A stretch of 64,000 bases of DNA from Phycisphaera sp. (GCA_016124975.1 WGMP01000035.1:1-64000), one strand, 5' to 3'; positions 42,176 through 50,769 are shown, counted from the first letter of the stretch. Numbers and translations are program-made. The notes: generated by a model from the letters alone, not told the origin.

Positions 42176-42270
42176 ACGCGGCTCCGCGCTTGGTTCGCGG
42201 AGGCCGCCGCACGCAGGTCAGGCGTCGCGCGGCCGCAGAAGACGAGGAATGCCTGGCCCCGAGGTCGTCC

Positions 42271-43434
42271 ATGGCCGCTGTCCGCAACGAACTGCTCGTT
42301 CCCCTCTCGATCAACCACCGCGGAACCACCGCGGGTGAAGGCAAGAAGGCCTGGACCTCGTGGCTCGAGGCCATCATTCGCGTGGAAGGCTCCGACTTGA
42401 TCGTGAAGAGCGGCCTGCGCCCCCGCGTGCGCCACCGCGGCACGCTGAAGGACCTCGAGACCGACCTCTGCACGCCCGACCTCATGATGCAGGTCGCGAA
42501 GGACATCCTCGACCCGAACCAGCTCGACTACTTTGCGCGGCACGGCTCGATCGACTTCGCCTACGACTACCGCAAGGCAGGCGACGAAGACGGCGCCACG
42601 ACTCGCCGCTTCCGCGTCAACCTCTTCATGGCGCGCGGCAATCCGTCGCTTGCGGCGCGTCTCATCACGAGCCAGATCAAGAAGTTCGAGGAGCTCTACC
42701 TGCCGCCCATCCTCGGCGACGTGTCGATGTCGGCGCAGGGCCTCATCCTCTTCTCGGGCGTCACGGGCTCGGGCAAGTCGACCTCGATCGCATCGATGCT
42801 CGACTACGTGAACCAGCGCAAGAAGGTCCACATCATCACGATCGAGGACCCGATCGAGTACATCTTCAACGACGCCAAGGCGACGATCAACCAGCGCGAG
42901 ATCGGCATCGACGCGACGAACTTCAACGACGCCCTCCGCGCGCTCGTGCGCGAGAACCCCGATGTCGTCCTCGTCGGCGAAATGCGTGACTACGAGACCT
43001 TCGAGGCCGCCATCCGCGCCGCCGAGACGGGCCACCTCGTGTTCGGAACCATCCACGCAAGCTCGGCGTGGCAGACCTTCGGCCGCATCTACGACCTGTT
43101 TCCTGAGAACGAGCGCGACCAGATCCGCAAGCTTCTTGCGTACAACCTGCGTGCCGTCATCTACCAGAAGCTCCTCCCGACGCTCCACGCCCACATCTCG
43201 CGCATTCCTGCGATCGAGATCCTGCTCAACACCCCCGCCGTCCAGAAGTACATCCTCGAGGGCCGCGAGGGCGAGCTCCTCGACCTCATCAAGCAGGGCC
43301 ACGAGGAGGGCATGGTCGACTTCACCAGCTCGCTCGTGAAGCTCGTCGAGGACAACATGATCCACCAGCGGGTCGCGCTCGAGGCGACGCCGAAGCCAGA
43401 GGAACTGAAGATGCGCCTGAAGGGCATCGGCTGA
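42271..43434 (+). CDS. PilT-type twitching ATPase
   Basis: The 387-residue protein belongs to the type II/IV secretion ATPase family of PilT type. Walker A is GVTGSGKS (residues 163-170), Walker [11 protein letters not shown] (231-240), and the His box [13 protein letters not shown] follows. The N-terminal PAS-like region ([20 protein letters not shown]) corresponds to the PilT HASDLH region. PilT powers pilus retraction at the inner membrane. The ATG at 42271 is preferred to the ORF-track start at 42190. No pilin or PilC gene is in the window; the next gene is a decayed relative, suggesting these form one unit. The typical AIRNLI-like C-terminal motif is not obvious. Confidence 0.85.
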   Translation: MAAVRNELLVPLSINHRGTTAGEGKKAWTSWLEAIIRVEGSDLIVKSGLRPRVRHRGTLKDLETDLCTPDLMMQVAKDILDPNQLDYFARHGSIDFAYDYRKAGDEDGATTRRFRVNLFMARGNPSLAARLITSQIKKFEELYLPPILGDVSMSAQGLILFSGVTGSGKSTSIASMLDYVNQRKKVHIITIEDPIEYIFNDAKATINQREIGIDATNFNDALRALVRENPDVVLVGEMRDYETFEAAIRAAETGHLVFGTIHASSAWQTFGRIYDLFPENERDQIRKLLAYNLRAVIYQKLLPTLHAHISRIPAIEILLNTPAVQKYILEGREGELLDLIKQGHEEGMVDFTSSLVKLVEDNMIHQRVALEATPKPEELKMRLKGIG

Positions 43435-43539
43435 CGACCGCGCAGGGCCGCGCCCCGACGGCGCCGGCCGAGCAACCGAAGGACACGCAGCAGTGACGAA
43501 CCCGTGCGTACCAATGCGGGCGCACCCTGAGAAACAGAC

Positions 43540-45276
43540 ATGCACGACCCGACCATGACCGCGACGCTGATGCTGGCCAATGCTCCGATCCTGATGAGCA
43601 TCGCCAAGCCGATCCTCCTCGTCGCGACCTTCGTCGTCTACATGCGCTACGTGGCCCGCTTCGAGGCCGACGCGCGCATGTACACGCTTCCCGTGCTGCC
43701 GTGGAACTTCGCTTTCGTCGGCGCGGCGATCGTCGCGCTGGCGACGGCGGTGCTGATCCCGATCTTCTTCATCGGACTGCCCGTCGCGATCCTCATCCTC
43801 GGCGGCACGATGTACGCCTACTGGAAGTTCCGCGACGCGCGCGTGCCCGAGGGCCGTCAGTTCCGCTTCGGCGGCGACAAGCTGGCGAAGGCGATGGCCG
43901 CGCGGCGGCAGGCCGCGGCCGACCGCGCCGCGAGCGTCATCTTCACCCGCGCGGGCGGCGCCAAGGAGCCTGTTCCGCAGAAGGAAGACCCCGCCCTCGG
44001 CATCTACCTCGCCCTCGAGCGCGTGGTCGTCGAGCCGATGATCGCCCGTGCGAGCCGCGTCGACCTCGTCAGCTCGCAGCAGGGCGTGGCCGTGTCGATG
44101 CTCGTCGACGGCGTCCGAACCAAGCGCGAGCCGCTTCCCCCCGACATGGGGAACGCCGTCATCGACCTCGTCAAGCGCCTCGCGGGGCTCGACGTCAACG
44201 ACCGCAGGCGACGCCAGACGGGCGCCTGCTCGGTCGCGGGCGAGTCGGGCCAGAGCGCGCTCACGGTGACCTCCATCGGAAGTTCGGGCGGCCAGACGGT
44301 GCGGATCGACTTCGACCGCGAGTCGCGTCTCGGAAAGTCGATCGACACCCTCGGCCTCGCGCCCAGTCAGCTCGAGACACTGCGCGCGCTCGAGGATCCC
44401 GCGAAGCGCGTCGGCATCGTGCTCGTCAGCACGCCCCCGGGCCAGGGCCTCACCACGCTCGGCTTTTCGCTCATCGCGCGCCACGACGCCTACACGAGCA
44501 ACATCAAGACCCTCGAGCGCGAGCTCGTCTACCGCGTCGAGGGCGTCGAGCACAAGGCGTTTGCGCCAGAGCCCGGCATCGAGGACTACGCGACCGCGCT
44601 CACGAAGATCCTGCGCCGCGACCCCGATGTCGTCCTTGCAGCCGACATCTCCGAGCCGGGCAGCGCGAAGGCCGCCACGCTCATGGGACTCGAGCGACCG
44701 CTCGTCTACGTGATGATGCCGGCCGAGAGCATGGCCCAGTCGGTCGCGAACTGGATGCAGGCCGTGGGCGACGCGAAGCTCGCCACGCGCGGACTCAGCG
44801 CGATCGTGCACCAGCGGCTCATCCGCCAGCTCTGCCCGAACTGCAAGTCGCCCTTCACGCCGACGCCCGAGCAGGCGAAGAAGCTCGGCATCCCGAGCGG
44901 CAAGCAGGTCGAGCTCTTCCGCCCGAGTGGCAAGATCCAGGTCAAGAACCGCATCGAGGACTGCCCCGTCTGCCAGGGCACGGCCTACTTCGGCCAGATC
45001 GGCATCTTCGAGGTCATGCCGCTCGACGCGGAGGCCCGCAAGTATCTCGCGGAGAACGATTTCCGCAGCGCCTACGCACGCGCCGTGCGCGACTTCAAGA
45101 TGATCCAGCTGCAGGAGGCCGCGCTCCTCAAGGTCCGCGAGGGCCTCACGAGCCTCGAGGAAGTGCAGCGCGTGTTCGCGCCGAAGCAGACAGCCGCCGC
45201 GCGCCCCGCGGGCGCTCCGCCGCTCCCAGCGGGCGCCCCGCCGCTTCCTGGCGGCAAGTCGCCCGCCAAAGGGTGA
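43540..45276 (+). CDS. Membrane-anchored GspE/PilB-like protein with degenerate ATPase motifs
   Basis: The 578-residue protein has two N-terminal membrane segments (about 14-36 and 52-90), which cytosolic GspE/PilB proteins lack. The C-terminal part aligns with the GspE/PilB ATPase: Walker A position reads TPPGQGLTT (298-306) with Leu-304 in place of the invariant Lys; Walker B reads DPDVVLAADISE (361-372) instead of DPDIIMIGEIRD; the His-box position reads VYVMMPAES without His. The zinc tetracysteine is kept (CPNC at 432-435, CPVC at 475-478), and so is the following IGIFEVMPLD. Loss of nucleotide hydrolysis is inferred; a structural or regulatory partner of the adjacent PilT is plausible. 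The tail is Pro/Ala-rich with PPLPAGAPPLPGG. Confidence 0.72.
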   Translation: MHDPTMTATLMLANAPILMSIAKPILLVATFVVYMRYVARFEADARMYTLPVLPWNFAFVGAAIVALATAVLIPIFFIGLPVAILILGGTMYAYWKFRDARVPEGRQFRFGGDKLAKAMAARRQAAADRAASVIFTRAGGAKEPVPQKEDPALGIYLALERVVVEPMIARASRVDLVSSQQGVAVSMLVDGVRTKREPLPPDMGNAVIDLVKRLAGLDVNDRRRRQTGACSVAGESGQSALTVTSIGSSGGQTVRIDFDRESRLGKSIDTLGLAPSQLETLRALEDPAKRVGIVLVSTPPGQGLTTLGFSLIARHDAYTSNIKTLERELVYRVEGVEHKAFAPEPGIEDYATALTKILRRDPDVVLAADISEPGSAKAATLMGLERPLVYVMMPAESMAQSVANWMQAVGDAKLATRGLSAIVHQRLIRQLCPNCKSPFTPTPEQAKKLGIPSGKQVELFRPSGKIQVKNRIEDCPVCQGTAYFGQIGIFEVMPLDAEARKYLAENDFRSAYARAVRDFKMIQLQEAALLKVREGLTSLEEVQRVFAPKQTAAARPAGAPPLPAGAPPLPGGKSPAKG

Positions 45277-45433
45277 TGAGCGCGGGTGAACCCTTGCGGG
45301 CCGATCGAGATCGGCCGACCCGCTTGGACCGACACGAACGGTCGACACCCCGCGCCGCAACGCGCCCCGCTCCACGACATCCCTCGAAAGACCATCGCCA
45401 GACACCAGCCAGCACAGTGAACGAGATTCGAAC

Positions 45434-47095
45434 ATGGAAACCGTCTTCAACATCCTCGTGATCGGATTCATCCTGCTGATCGCCTACTGGTGGGCGAACC
45501 AGGGCCTTTTCAGCGCGATCCTCCACCTCGTGTGCGTGTTCGCAGCGGGCGTGCTGGCCTTCGCGACCTGGGAGCCGATCGCGGGGCTCTGCCTCTCGCA
45601 GGACTGGCTGGTGCCCTACGCATGGGGCGTCGCGCTCCTCCTCCCCTTTGCGATCTACCTCTTCGTCCTTCGCGTCGCCGCCGACAAGCTCGCGCCCGAC
45701 AACCTCAACTTCCCGCAGGTCGTGAACCTCGGTGCTGGCGGCGCGGTCGGACTGGTCGCGGCGATCCTCACCGTGGGCATCACGCTGATCGGCATCGGAC
45801 ACACCCACTCGACCACCGAGATCATGGGTGTCAAGGGCGTGGTCCGCACCTCAGCCGCAAAGGGGCAGCCCGATCTCAAGGCCAGTCCGCTGTGGGTGCC
45901 CGTCCACGACATGACGGCGGGAGTCTTCTCGTGGGTCTCCGAGGGCTCCATGACCCCGACCTTGACCTCGCCGACGCTTGCGTCCATGCAGCCTGAGCTG
46001 GGCAACCAGTCGTTCGCGCTGGTGCGCGACACCTTCGTGAAGGCTGGAAAGCTGTCGCGCACCGTAGCGACCCCTGGCTCGATCCGCCTCGACAAGGCGA
46101 TTCTCGTGGGCTCCTACGCCCTCGGCAACCTGCCGCCGATGCGCGCCTATGTGGTCGACCTCAACCTTGAGCCGGGCGCGAGCGACTTCGGGCAGGGCTT
46201 CGCGATCTCCGCGTCGCAGCTGCGCCTCATCGGCGAGCGCCGCGGCGGCGTGACGCCGATCGCCTACCCCGTTGCGTGGACGCAGCCGAACTCGGGCGGC
46301 GGACGCACGCTCTACCGCTTCGACGACATCTCGAACTACATCACGGCACCCGCCGGAACGACCTCGTTCGGCGTCACGCTGATCTACCCCGCCGCCAACT
46401 TCCCCTCGACGCCGAAGTACCTCCACGCGATGGGCCTTCGCCTCGACTTCCCCGCCATCGCGCAGGAGTCGAACGAGCAGGACGCGCTCGCCATGCAGCG
46501 CGGCGGACGCACGGGCTCCGTCGAGGTCCCCGCGGGAACGCCCACGATCTCGAGCGACGACCTCGTCGTGAACGACTCGATCATGCCCGCGAACGCCAAC
46601 CTCAACAACCTCGGCGCCATGGAGGTCAAGGACACCAACTTCCTCTTCGCCGGCACGGGCGAGTACGAGACGGGCGGCTTCCAGGGCAACAAGAGCGTGG
46701 TCGTGAAGGGCATCTGGGCTCCGCCGAACACACGCGTGGTCCGCCTCAACCTTTCGCGCGGCTCGCGCAACTCGATCGACTTCTGGAACGACCGCGACAA
46801 GATGCGCGAGGAGGTCGGTGAGGAAGCCGAGCTCGCGCTCGTCGACGACGCGGGCAACCTCTACCGGCCGATCGGCTATCTGCACGCGATCAAGGGCGGC
46901 GATCGCCGCGTCGTGATCAATCTCGAGCGCGCAGGCAAGTTCTTCAAGATCGGCAGCTATCCGAACCTCGCGAGCGCAGGCGTCGACGACCTCTTCGCCC
47001 TGTTCACCCCCGCGGTCGGTCGAAAGATCGTGGGTGTCAAGCTCGGCGAACGCTGGGTCGCGAGCGCGAGCCTCGACGTTCCCGTCAAGAACTGA
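45434..47095 (+). CDS. CvpA-like membrane protein with large C-terminal domain
   Basis: The 553-residue protein starts with about four membrane helices (FNILVIGFILLIAYWWANQG, then AILHLVCVFAAGVLAF and others up to about 130) whose pattern resembles CvpA (colicin V production protein). The rest, about 420 residues, is beta-rich and hydrophilic (LDKAILVGSYALGNLPPMRA, FLFAGTGEYETGGFQGNKSV) and resembles nothing I recognise; it would most simply lie outside the membrane. It follows the decayed GspE-like gene by 157 bases in the same direction. The 157-base gap shows no gene. Function unknown; the context suggests envelope transport or assembly. Confidence 0.55.
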   Translation: METVFNILVIGFILLIAYWWANQGLFSAILHLVCVFAAGVLAFATWEPIAGLCLSQDWLVPYAWGVALLLPFAIYLFVLRVAADKLAPDNLNFPQVVNLGAGGAVGLVAAILTVGITLIGIGHTHSTTEIMGVKGVVRTSAAKGQPDLKASPLWVPVHDMTAGVFSWVSEGSMTPTLTSPTLASMQPELGNQSFALVRDTFVKAGKLSRTVATPGSIRLDKAILVGSYALGNLPPMRAYVVDLNLEPGASDFGQGFAISASQLRLIGERRGGVTPIAYPVAWTQPNSGGGRTLYRFDDISNYITAPAGTTSFGVTLIYPAANFPSTPKYLHAMGLRLDFPAIAQESNEQDALAMQRGGRTGSVEVPAGTPTISSDDLVVNDSIMPANANLNNLGAMEVKDTNFLFAGTGEYETGGFQGNKSVVVKGIWAPPNTRVVRLNLSRGSRNSIDFWNDRDKMREEVGEEAELALVDDAGNLYRPIGYLHAIKGGDRRVVINLERAGKFFKIGSYPNLASAGVDDLFALFTPAVGRKIVGVKLGERWVASASLDVPVKN

Positions 47096-47207
47096 CCGCG
47101 TCGCATCGCCAGAGGTCGCACGCGCGTCGCGCGACGAATTCTGGTGAAAAGTGTCCTGCAGAAGTGCAGTGAATCCGGGTTGTGCCGGAAGGCTGTGGCA
47201 TGATGTG

Positions 47208-47235
47208 CCCGCGGGTGACCAGCATCGCCCGCGGG
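47208..47235. promoter_or_regulatory. Paired CCCGCGGG palindromes over the yraN ribosome-binding site
   Basis: CCCGCGGG occurs twice, 12 bases apart, so the two copies can pair with each other. The second copy overlaps GGGAGAAG, the ribosome-binding site of the next gene, so folding would hide it. Confidence 0.45.
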
Positions 47236-47242
47236 AGAAGTC

Positions 47243-47917
47243 ATGCTTGAAGGCAACATGCAGGGGGAGGTTCCGCCCAGTCGATCTGCGGAGGGTGGTC
47301 TGTCGGCGCGGGGAGCTCTTGCCGCGGCGCGGGGCGCTCTTGCCGCCGCGCGGGACGCACTCGCCGCCGGGCACCTCGCGATCGCGGCAGCGTCACGAGG
47401 GATCGGTGGGCCTCTCGCGTCGATTCGTTCCGAAGGTCTTGGCGTCACCTTCGCCTACCTCGTCCACAGGCTGCGTGGCCTCCTGCCGCGCCTTTCCCGC
47501 GACCCTGGAGAACGCACGGCGGAGCGATTTGTCCGCGCGTTGGGCATGAGAGTCATCGCACGGAACTGGCGCAGCGCCCGCGATCGGCGCGACGAGGCCG
47601 ATCTCCTGGCCCTGAGCCCCGATGGCGCCCTCCTCATCGTGGTCGAGGTAAAGCGGGCGGCGGGTCCGTGGGATGCGCTCGAACGGGTCGACGGACGCAA
47701 GCGCGAGGTGCTGTGGCGGCTTCTCTGCGATCTCGAGGAATGCGTGCGCCGCGCGCGAACAGGCGCACCCGCGCGGGGAGATCCCCCTCGGCTCGCGGCT
47801 GTTCGCCGCATCCGGGTCGACCTCGTCGGTGTCGAGGGCTCGGCGCGCCATTCCATGGTGTCGCGCCAAGTCACCGCGCTCTTCGAGCGCGAGGTCTCGC
47901 GACGCGGAGGCTCGTGA
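47243..47917 (+). CDS. YraN/UPF0102 family protein with N-terminal helical extension
   Basis: Residues about 88-150 match YraN/UPF0102, a family with a restriction-endonuclease-like fold: GERTAERFVRALGMRVIARN, then DEADLLALSPDGALLIVVEV and KRA. The catalytic-type residues E, D and E-x-K are present (ERF, DEADLL, VEVKRA). Function in the family is not settled. GGGAGAAG precedes the ATG. The first 85 residues are an Ala/Arg/Leu-rich helix encoded partly by a 21-base repeat (ARGALAAARGALAAARDALA) and are absent from normal YraN proteins of about 120 residues. Confidence 0.75.
   Translation: MLEGNMQGEVPPSRSAEGGLSARGALAAARGALAAARDALAAGHLAIAAASRGIGGPLASIRSEGLGVTFAYLVHRLRGLLPRLSRDPGERTAERFVRALGMRVIARNWRSARDRRDEADLLALSPDGALLIVVEVKRAAGPWDALERVDGRKREVLWRLLCDLEECVRRARTGAPARGDPPRLAAVRRIRVDLVGVEGSARHSMVSRQVTALFEREVSRRGGS
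47305..47367. repeat. 21-base in-frame repeat in the yraN-like gene
   Basis: Three units of the type GGCGCGGGGAGCTCTTGCCGC. The unit encodes seven residues, so copies add two helical turns each. Confidence 0.8.
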
Positions 47918-47925
47918 CGCGTGGG

Positions 47926-48013
47926 CGCGCGCAGGCAGCTGCAGGGGTGCGCGCAGGCAGCTGCAGGGGTGCGCGCAGGCAGCTGCAGGGGCGCGCGCAG
48001 GCAGCTGCATGGG
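47926..48013. repeat. 22-base tandem repeat with GCAGCTGC palindromes
   Basis: Four units of YGCGCGCAGGCAGCTGCAGGGG; only the first base of the unit and one base in the last copy vary. It begins 9 bases after the yraN-like stop codon. Each unit carries the palindrome GCAGCTGC. Confidence 0.95.
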
Positions 48014-48300
48014 CGCCTTGCCAAGTCTTGCGGCAGGTCACCCCTCTCCGTCTCGGGCCGACGGCGGCGCGGTCCGGTGGGCGCCGCAAGCAACCCAGCG
48101 GAGGGCGCGCCGTGCCGTCGGCGATCCGATGCAGGAGCGCGCAGTGCGTTTTGCCTTCGCCCTGCTGCGGTTCTCCTTGAGTGGCCGGTGTGGCTGATGC
48201 TGTCTCGTTCTCGCAGGGAGGCACGGCGGAAGACTCTCTCCTCGCCACGCAGGTAGGCCGAAGTGGGAGACTTGGTCTCGTCGACGCTGCGCCTTAGAAG

Positions 48301-48364
48301 CTCAGGGTCTCAGGGTCTAAGGGTCTAAGGGTCTTAGGGTCTCAGCGCTTCAGGGCCTCAGGGC
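48301..48364. repeat. Telomere-like octamer array
   Basis: Eight units of the type CTMAGGGT: two CTCAGGGT, two CTAAGGGT, one CTTAGGGT and three diverged. The consensus resembles eukaryotic telomere repeats by chance of composition; the location is internal. Confidence 0.9.
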
Positions 48365-48586
48365 GAGATTTCGAGTCCCTGACCTCTCGAAGCTTGAGAT
48401 GGCCGAGAGACCTGGCCGGTGCAGCGGCAGTTCCAAGTCCCCTTCGTTTCTCCGCAGGCCCGTTCTCAGTGCCCGTCTGCCTCCGTGCCTCCACGCCTCC
48501 GCAAGAGACCCCGAGACCGCCAGCCACAGGCTGGCCGCACAAGCTCCCACGGCACTTCGCCGACACGAAAGCCTGAAGACTCGCGC

Positions 48587-48663
48587 AAACAAGGCAGAGA
48601 CAAGGCAGAGACAAGGCAGAAACAAGGCAGAGACAAGGCAGAGACAAGGCAGAAACAAGGCAG
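48587..48663. repeat. 11-base repeat with a 33-base higher-order period
   Basis: Seven contiguous units of ARACAAGGCAG. The variable base runs A,G,G,A,G,G,A, giving a 33-base super-unit and showing that the array grew by duplication of three-unit blocks. Confidence 0.92.
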
Positions 48664-48732
48664 AAACCAGGCCCAATCAACGCAGCAACAAGGCCGCAAT
48701 CAAGGCGGTCATCGAGTCGGAAGCCCAGCCGC

Positions 48733-50046
48733 TCACTGCCAGTATCGCTGCAGCGCGATGTCGATCAGCTTGCGCTCAATGCGCGAGATGTCGTCGGTCA
48801 CCCAGCGGCTGCGAAGGCTCTCGAAGTAGCGCTCGCGCTCGATGATTCTGCGGCGCGCCCGAAGTTCGTCCTCGATGGCGAGCTGGACCTCGGGGTCGTA
48901 GATCGAGCGCGCATCGGGGGTCTCGACATCGAGAACCGCGTACCATGAGACGAAGTCGCGCGACTCAAGCGGCCGGCTCACGGCGCCCTCGGCGAGTCCT
49001 TCGAGCCGGGCCTTGATGGCGTCAGAGAACTCAAGGCCCGCGATGCCGTTCTCAGGCAGTTCGAATGCGTTCCAAAGTCCACCGTCGGCGACCTTGAGCT
49101 CGGCGGCGATGGCTGCGAAGTCCTTGCCCTCAGCCACCCATGCCTTGACCCGCTCGATCGCGGCGGCGTCTGACTCGACGGCAAGCCGGATGCGGCCGAT
49201 GCGGATCCGCGGCCTCGGGTTGAACTCGCTGCGGCGGCGTTCGTACTCCTGCTCGACATCGCGCCAACTGACGATCGCACGCGGCTCGATGCGTTCGTTG
49301 AGCAGGCGTCGCGCGAGCTGCGTGTCGCGCGTGATGCGGAGGAAGTCCTCGATCGAGCCGCCCTCCTCCTCCTGCAGGCTCGCCTCCGCGGCGGCACGGA
49401 TGCCACCACGCTGCGCGATGGTCTCCTCCTGCAGCGAACGAAGCCATGCAAACAGACCTGCCTGCTGCTCGGGCGACAGCTTTGACTCAGCCTCCGCCAC
49501 CACAAGCTCGCTGTCGACCGCGGCCTTGAAGCGCTGTGCGACGAACGCCTCGAGCGTGCGGCGCGCCTGCGCGCGGTCGGCGCCCGCGGCGATCACGCGA
49601 AGCTGGTCCTCGATCGGCTCGAAGAACTCCTCCGCGTAGATCGGACGCCCGTTCACCTGCCCGACGAGGGACTCGACCGGCCACACGCGCACCTCGTCGA
49701 GCGGTGGGCGCATCGCATCGCGCTGCGCCCCGTTGCGTCGATCGGAAGCAGCGGCACCAGATGCGGCGACATCGGCGCCGCCGAAAGGACCCGCATCCGC
49801 ATCGGCTCCAGCCGCGCCCTGCTCTTCCGAGGCGGAGCCGTCCCCGTCGATCCGATCGCGGGAACCGTCGAGCACACGAGGATCCATGGCCACGGCGTCC
49901 GGATCGATTCCCGCGCGCGGCTTGGAGAAGTCTCCAAGCGCCACGGTCGTCGACCGCAGTTCCTCGGACGAACCGCACCCCGCGAAGAGAGACGCGAGCG
50001 ATCCGAGGGAACCAAGAAGGATCGCGGAGGATCGGGTGCGGAACAT
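48733..50046 (-). CDS. SurA/PrsA-like peptidyl-prolyl isomerase lipoprotein
   Basis: The 437-residue protein has a lipoprotein signal peptide (GSLGSLASLFAGC-GS), a Gly/Ala/Asp-rich linker (about 25-115), then a SurA-type N-domain (LVGQVNGRPIYAEEFFEPIE) with helical segments, and a parvulin-like domain (about 280-385: RIRIGRIRLAVESDAAAIER, then KDFAAIAAELKVADGGLWNA and FSDAIKARLEGLAEGAVSRP). Such proteins assist folding of exported proteins at the outer membrane or cell surface. Catalytic parvulin residues cannot be verified by eye. It is divergent from the DUF1844 gene across 57 bases. Confidence 0.78.
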   Translation of the reverse strand: MFRTRSSAILLGSLGSLASLFAGCGSSEELRSTTVALGDFSKPRAGIDPDAVAMDPRVLDGSRDRIDGDGSASEEQGAAGADADAGPFGGADVAASGAAASDRRNGAQRDAMRPPLDEVRVWPVESLVGQVNGRPIYAEEFFEPIEDQLRVIAAGADRAQARRTLEAFVAQRFKAAVDSELVVAEAESKLSPEQQAGLFAWLRSLQEETIAQRGGIRAAAEASLQEEEGGSIEDFLRITRDTQLARRLLNERIEPRAIVSWRDVEQEYERRRSEFNPRPRIRIGRIRLAVESDAAAIERVKAWVAEGKDFAAIAAELKVADGGLWNAFELPENGIAGLEFSDAIKARLEGLAEGAVSRPLESRDFVSWYAVLDVETPDARSIYDPEVQLAIEDELRARRRIIERERYFESLRSRWVTDDISRIERKLIDIALQRYWQ

Positions 50047-50103
50047 GCGGGAATCCTACAGAGCCGACGCCACGGCGGGGCGCTGCGAGGCTATTCTCGC
50101 GGC

Positions 50104-50643
50104 ATGACCGACGAAGCATCACTTGGTGGCAACGGCCCCCGCCTGCACATCGACTCCGACTGGAAGGCGCAGGCCCAGGCCGAGAAGGAGCGCCTGGCCG
50201 AGCGCGAGTCGGCGCGCGGCGCCGCATCGAGCGGCGGCGAGGCGGGCGGGGAGATGCCCCCCGCCGACTTCCGCACGCTCGTCGCCACGCTCGCAAGCCA
50301 GGCCATGATGGGCCTCGGCGCCTACGGCGACCCCCAGACGGGCCGCGTCGTGATCGATGTCGTCGGCGCGCAGTTTGCGATCGATCTTCTAGGCGTCCTC
50401 GAGGAGAAGACCAAGGGCAACCTCTCCACGGAGGAATCCGCCGAGCTCACCGAAGTGCTCGCGCATCTCCGCGCCCGATTCGTGCAGATCGCCCGGCTCG
50501 TCGCGTCGCAGATGCAGCGCGAGCAGGCGGGCGCCGCGGTCGGCGGCTCGCCGGAGGGTTTCGGCGTCGTGGGCAGCATCGGCAAGGGTTCTGCAGCCGA
50601 TGCGCCGGCGCAGCGACCGAGCGGTCTCATCATTCCCGACTGA
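50104..50643 (+). CDS. DUF1844 family protein
   Basis: Residues about 55-140 match DUF1844: FRTLVATLASQAMMGLGAYG, then AQFAIDLLGVLEEKTKGNLS and EESAELTEVLAHLRARFVQI. The domain is short and helical and its function is unknown. The 179-residue product has a charged N-terminus (DSDWKAQAQAEKERLAERES) and an Ala/Gly-rich tail. No signal peptide is seen. It is 126 bases before sdhC in the same direction, separated by a TATACT promoter element. Confidence 0.82.
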   Translation: MTDEASLGGNGPRLHIDSDWKAQAQAEKERLAERESARGAASSGGEAGGEMPPADFRTLVATLASQAMMGLGAYGDPQTGRVVIDVVGAQFAIDLLGVLEEKTKGNLSTEESAELTEVLAHLRARFVQIARLVASQMQREQAGAAVGGSPEGFGVVGSIGKGSAADAPAQRPSGLIIPD

Positions 50644-50732
50644 CGCGACGCTTTCCGAGCGCTGCGCTGACGCACCCGCAACACCCTCAGCCGCCCACGG
50701 GGACCGCGCCGATAGAACAAGGCGCGATCTTC

Positions 50733-50738
50733 TATACT
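50733..50738 (+). promoter_or_regulatory. Candidate -10 element of the sdhC promoter
   Basis: TATACT stands alone in GC-rich sequence 31 bases before the sdhC start. The expected -35 position has no TTG-type match. Confidence 0.35.
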
Positions 50739-50769
50739 CCGCGATCCAACCCCGCTGGAGACCGAACCC

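Larger units (their letters stand above)
48014..48732. other. Gene-free interval with repeat arrays
   Basis: These 719 bases hold no convincing gene. Apart from the octamer array (48301-48364) and the 11-base array (48587-48663) listed separately, I see nothing. Overlapping ORFs on both strands (for example 48399-48845 and 48342-48680) are translations of the repeats. Confidence 0.75.

Noticed and set aside
41800-45471. 1223-residue minus-strand ORF spanning guaB 5' end to CvpA
   Set aside because: It runs antisense to three convincing genes and has no family features.
47926-48013. Possible CRISPR array
   Set aside because: Units are contiguous without spacers and no cas gene is nearby.
48399-48845. 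ORFs with QRQGRNKAETR or LPCLCLVSAL repeats
   Set aside because: They are translations of the 11-base array in different frames.
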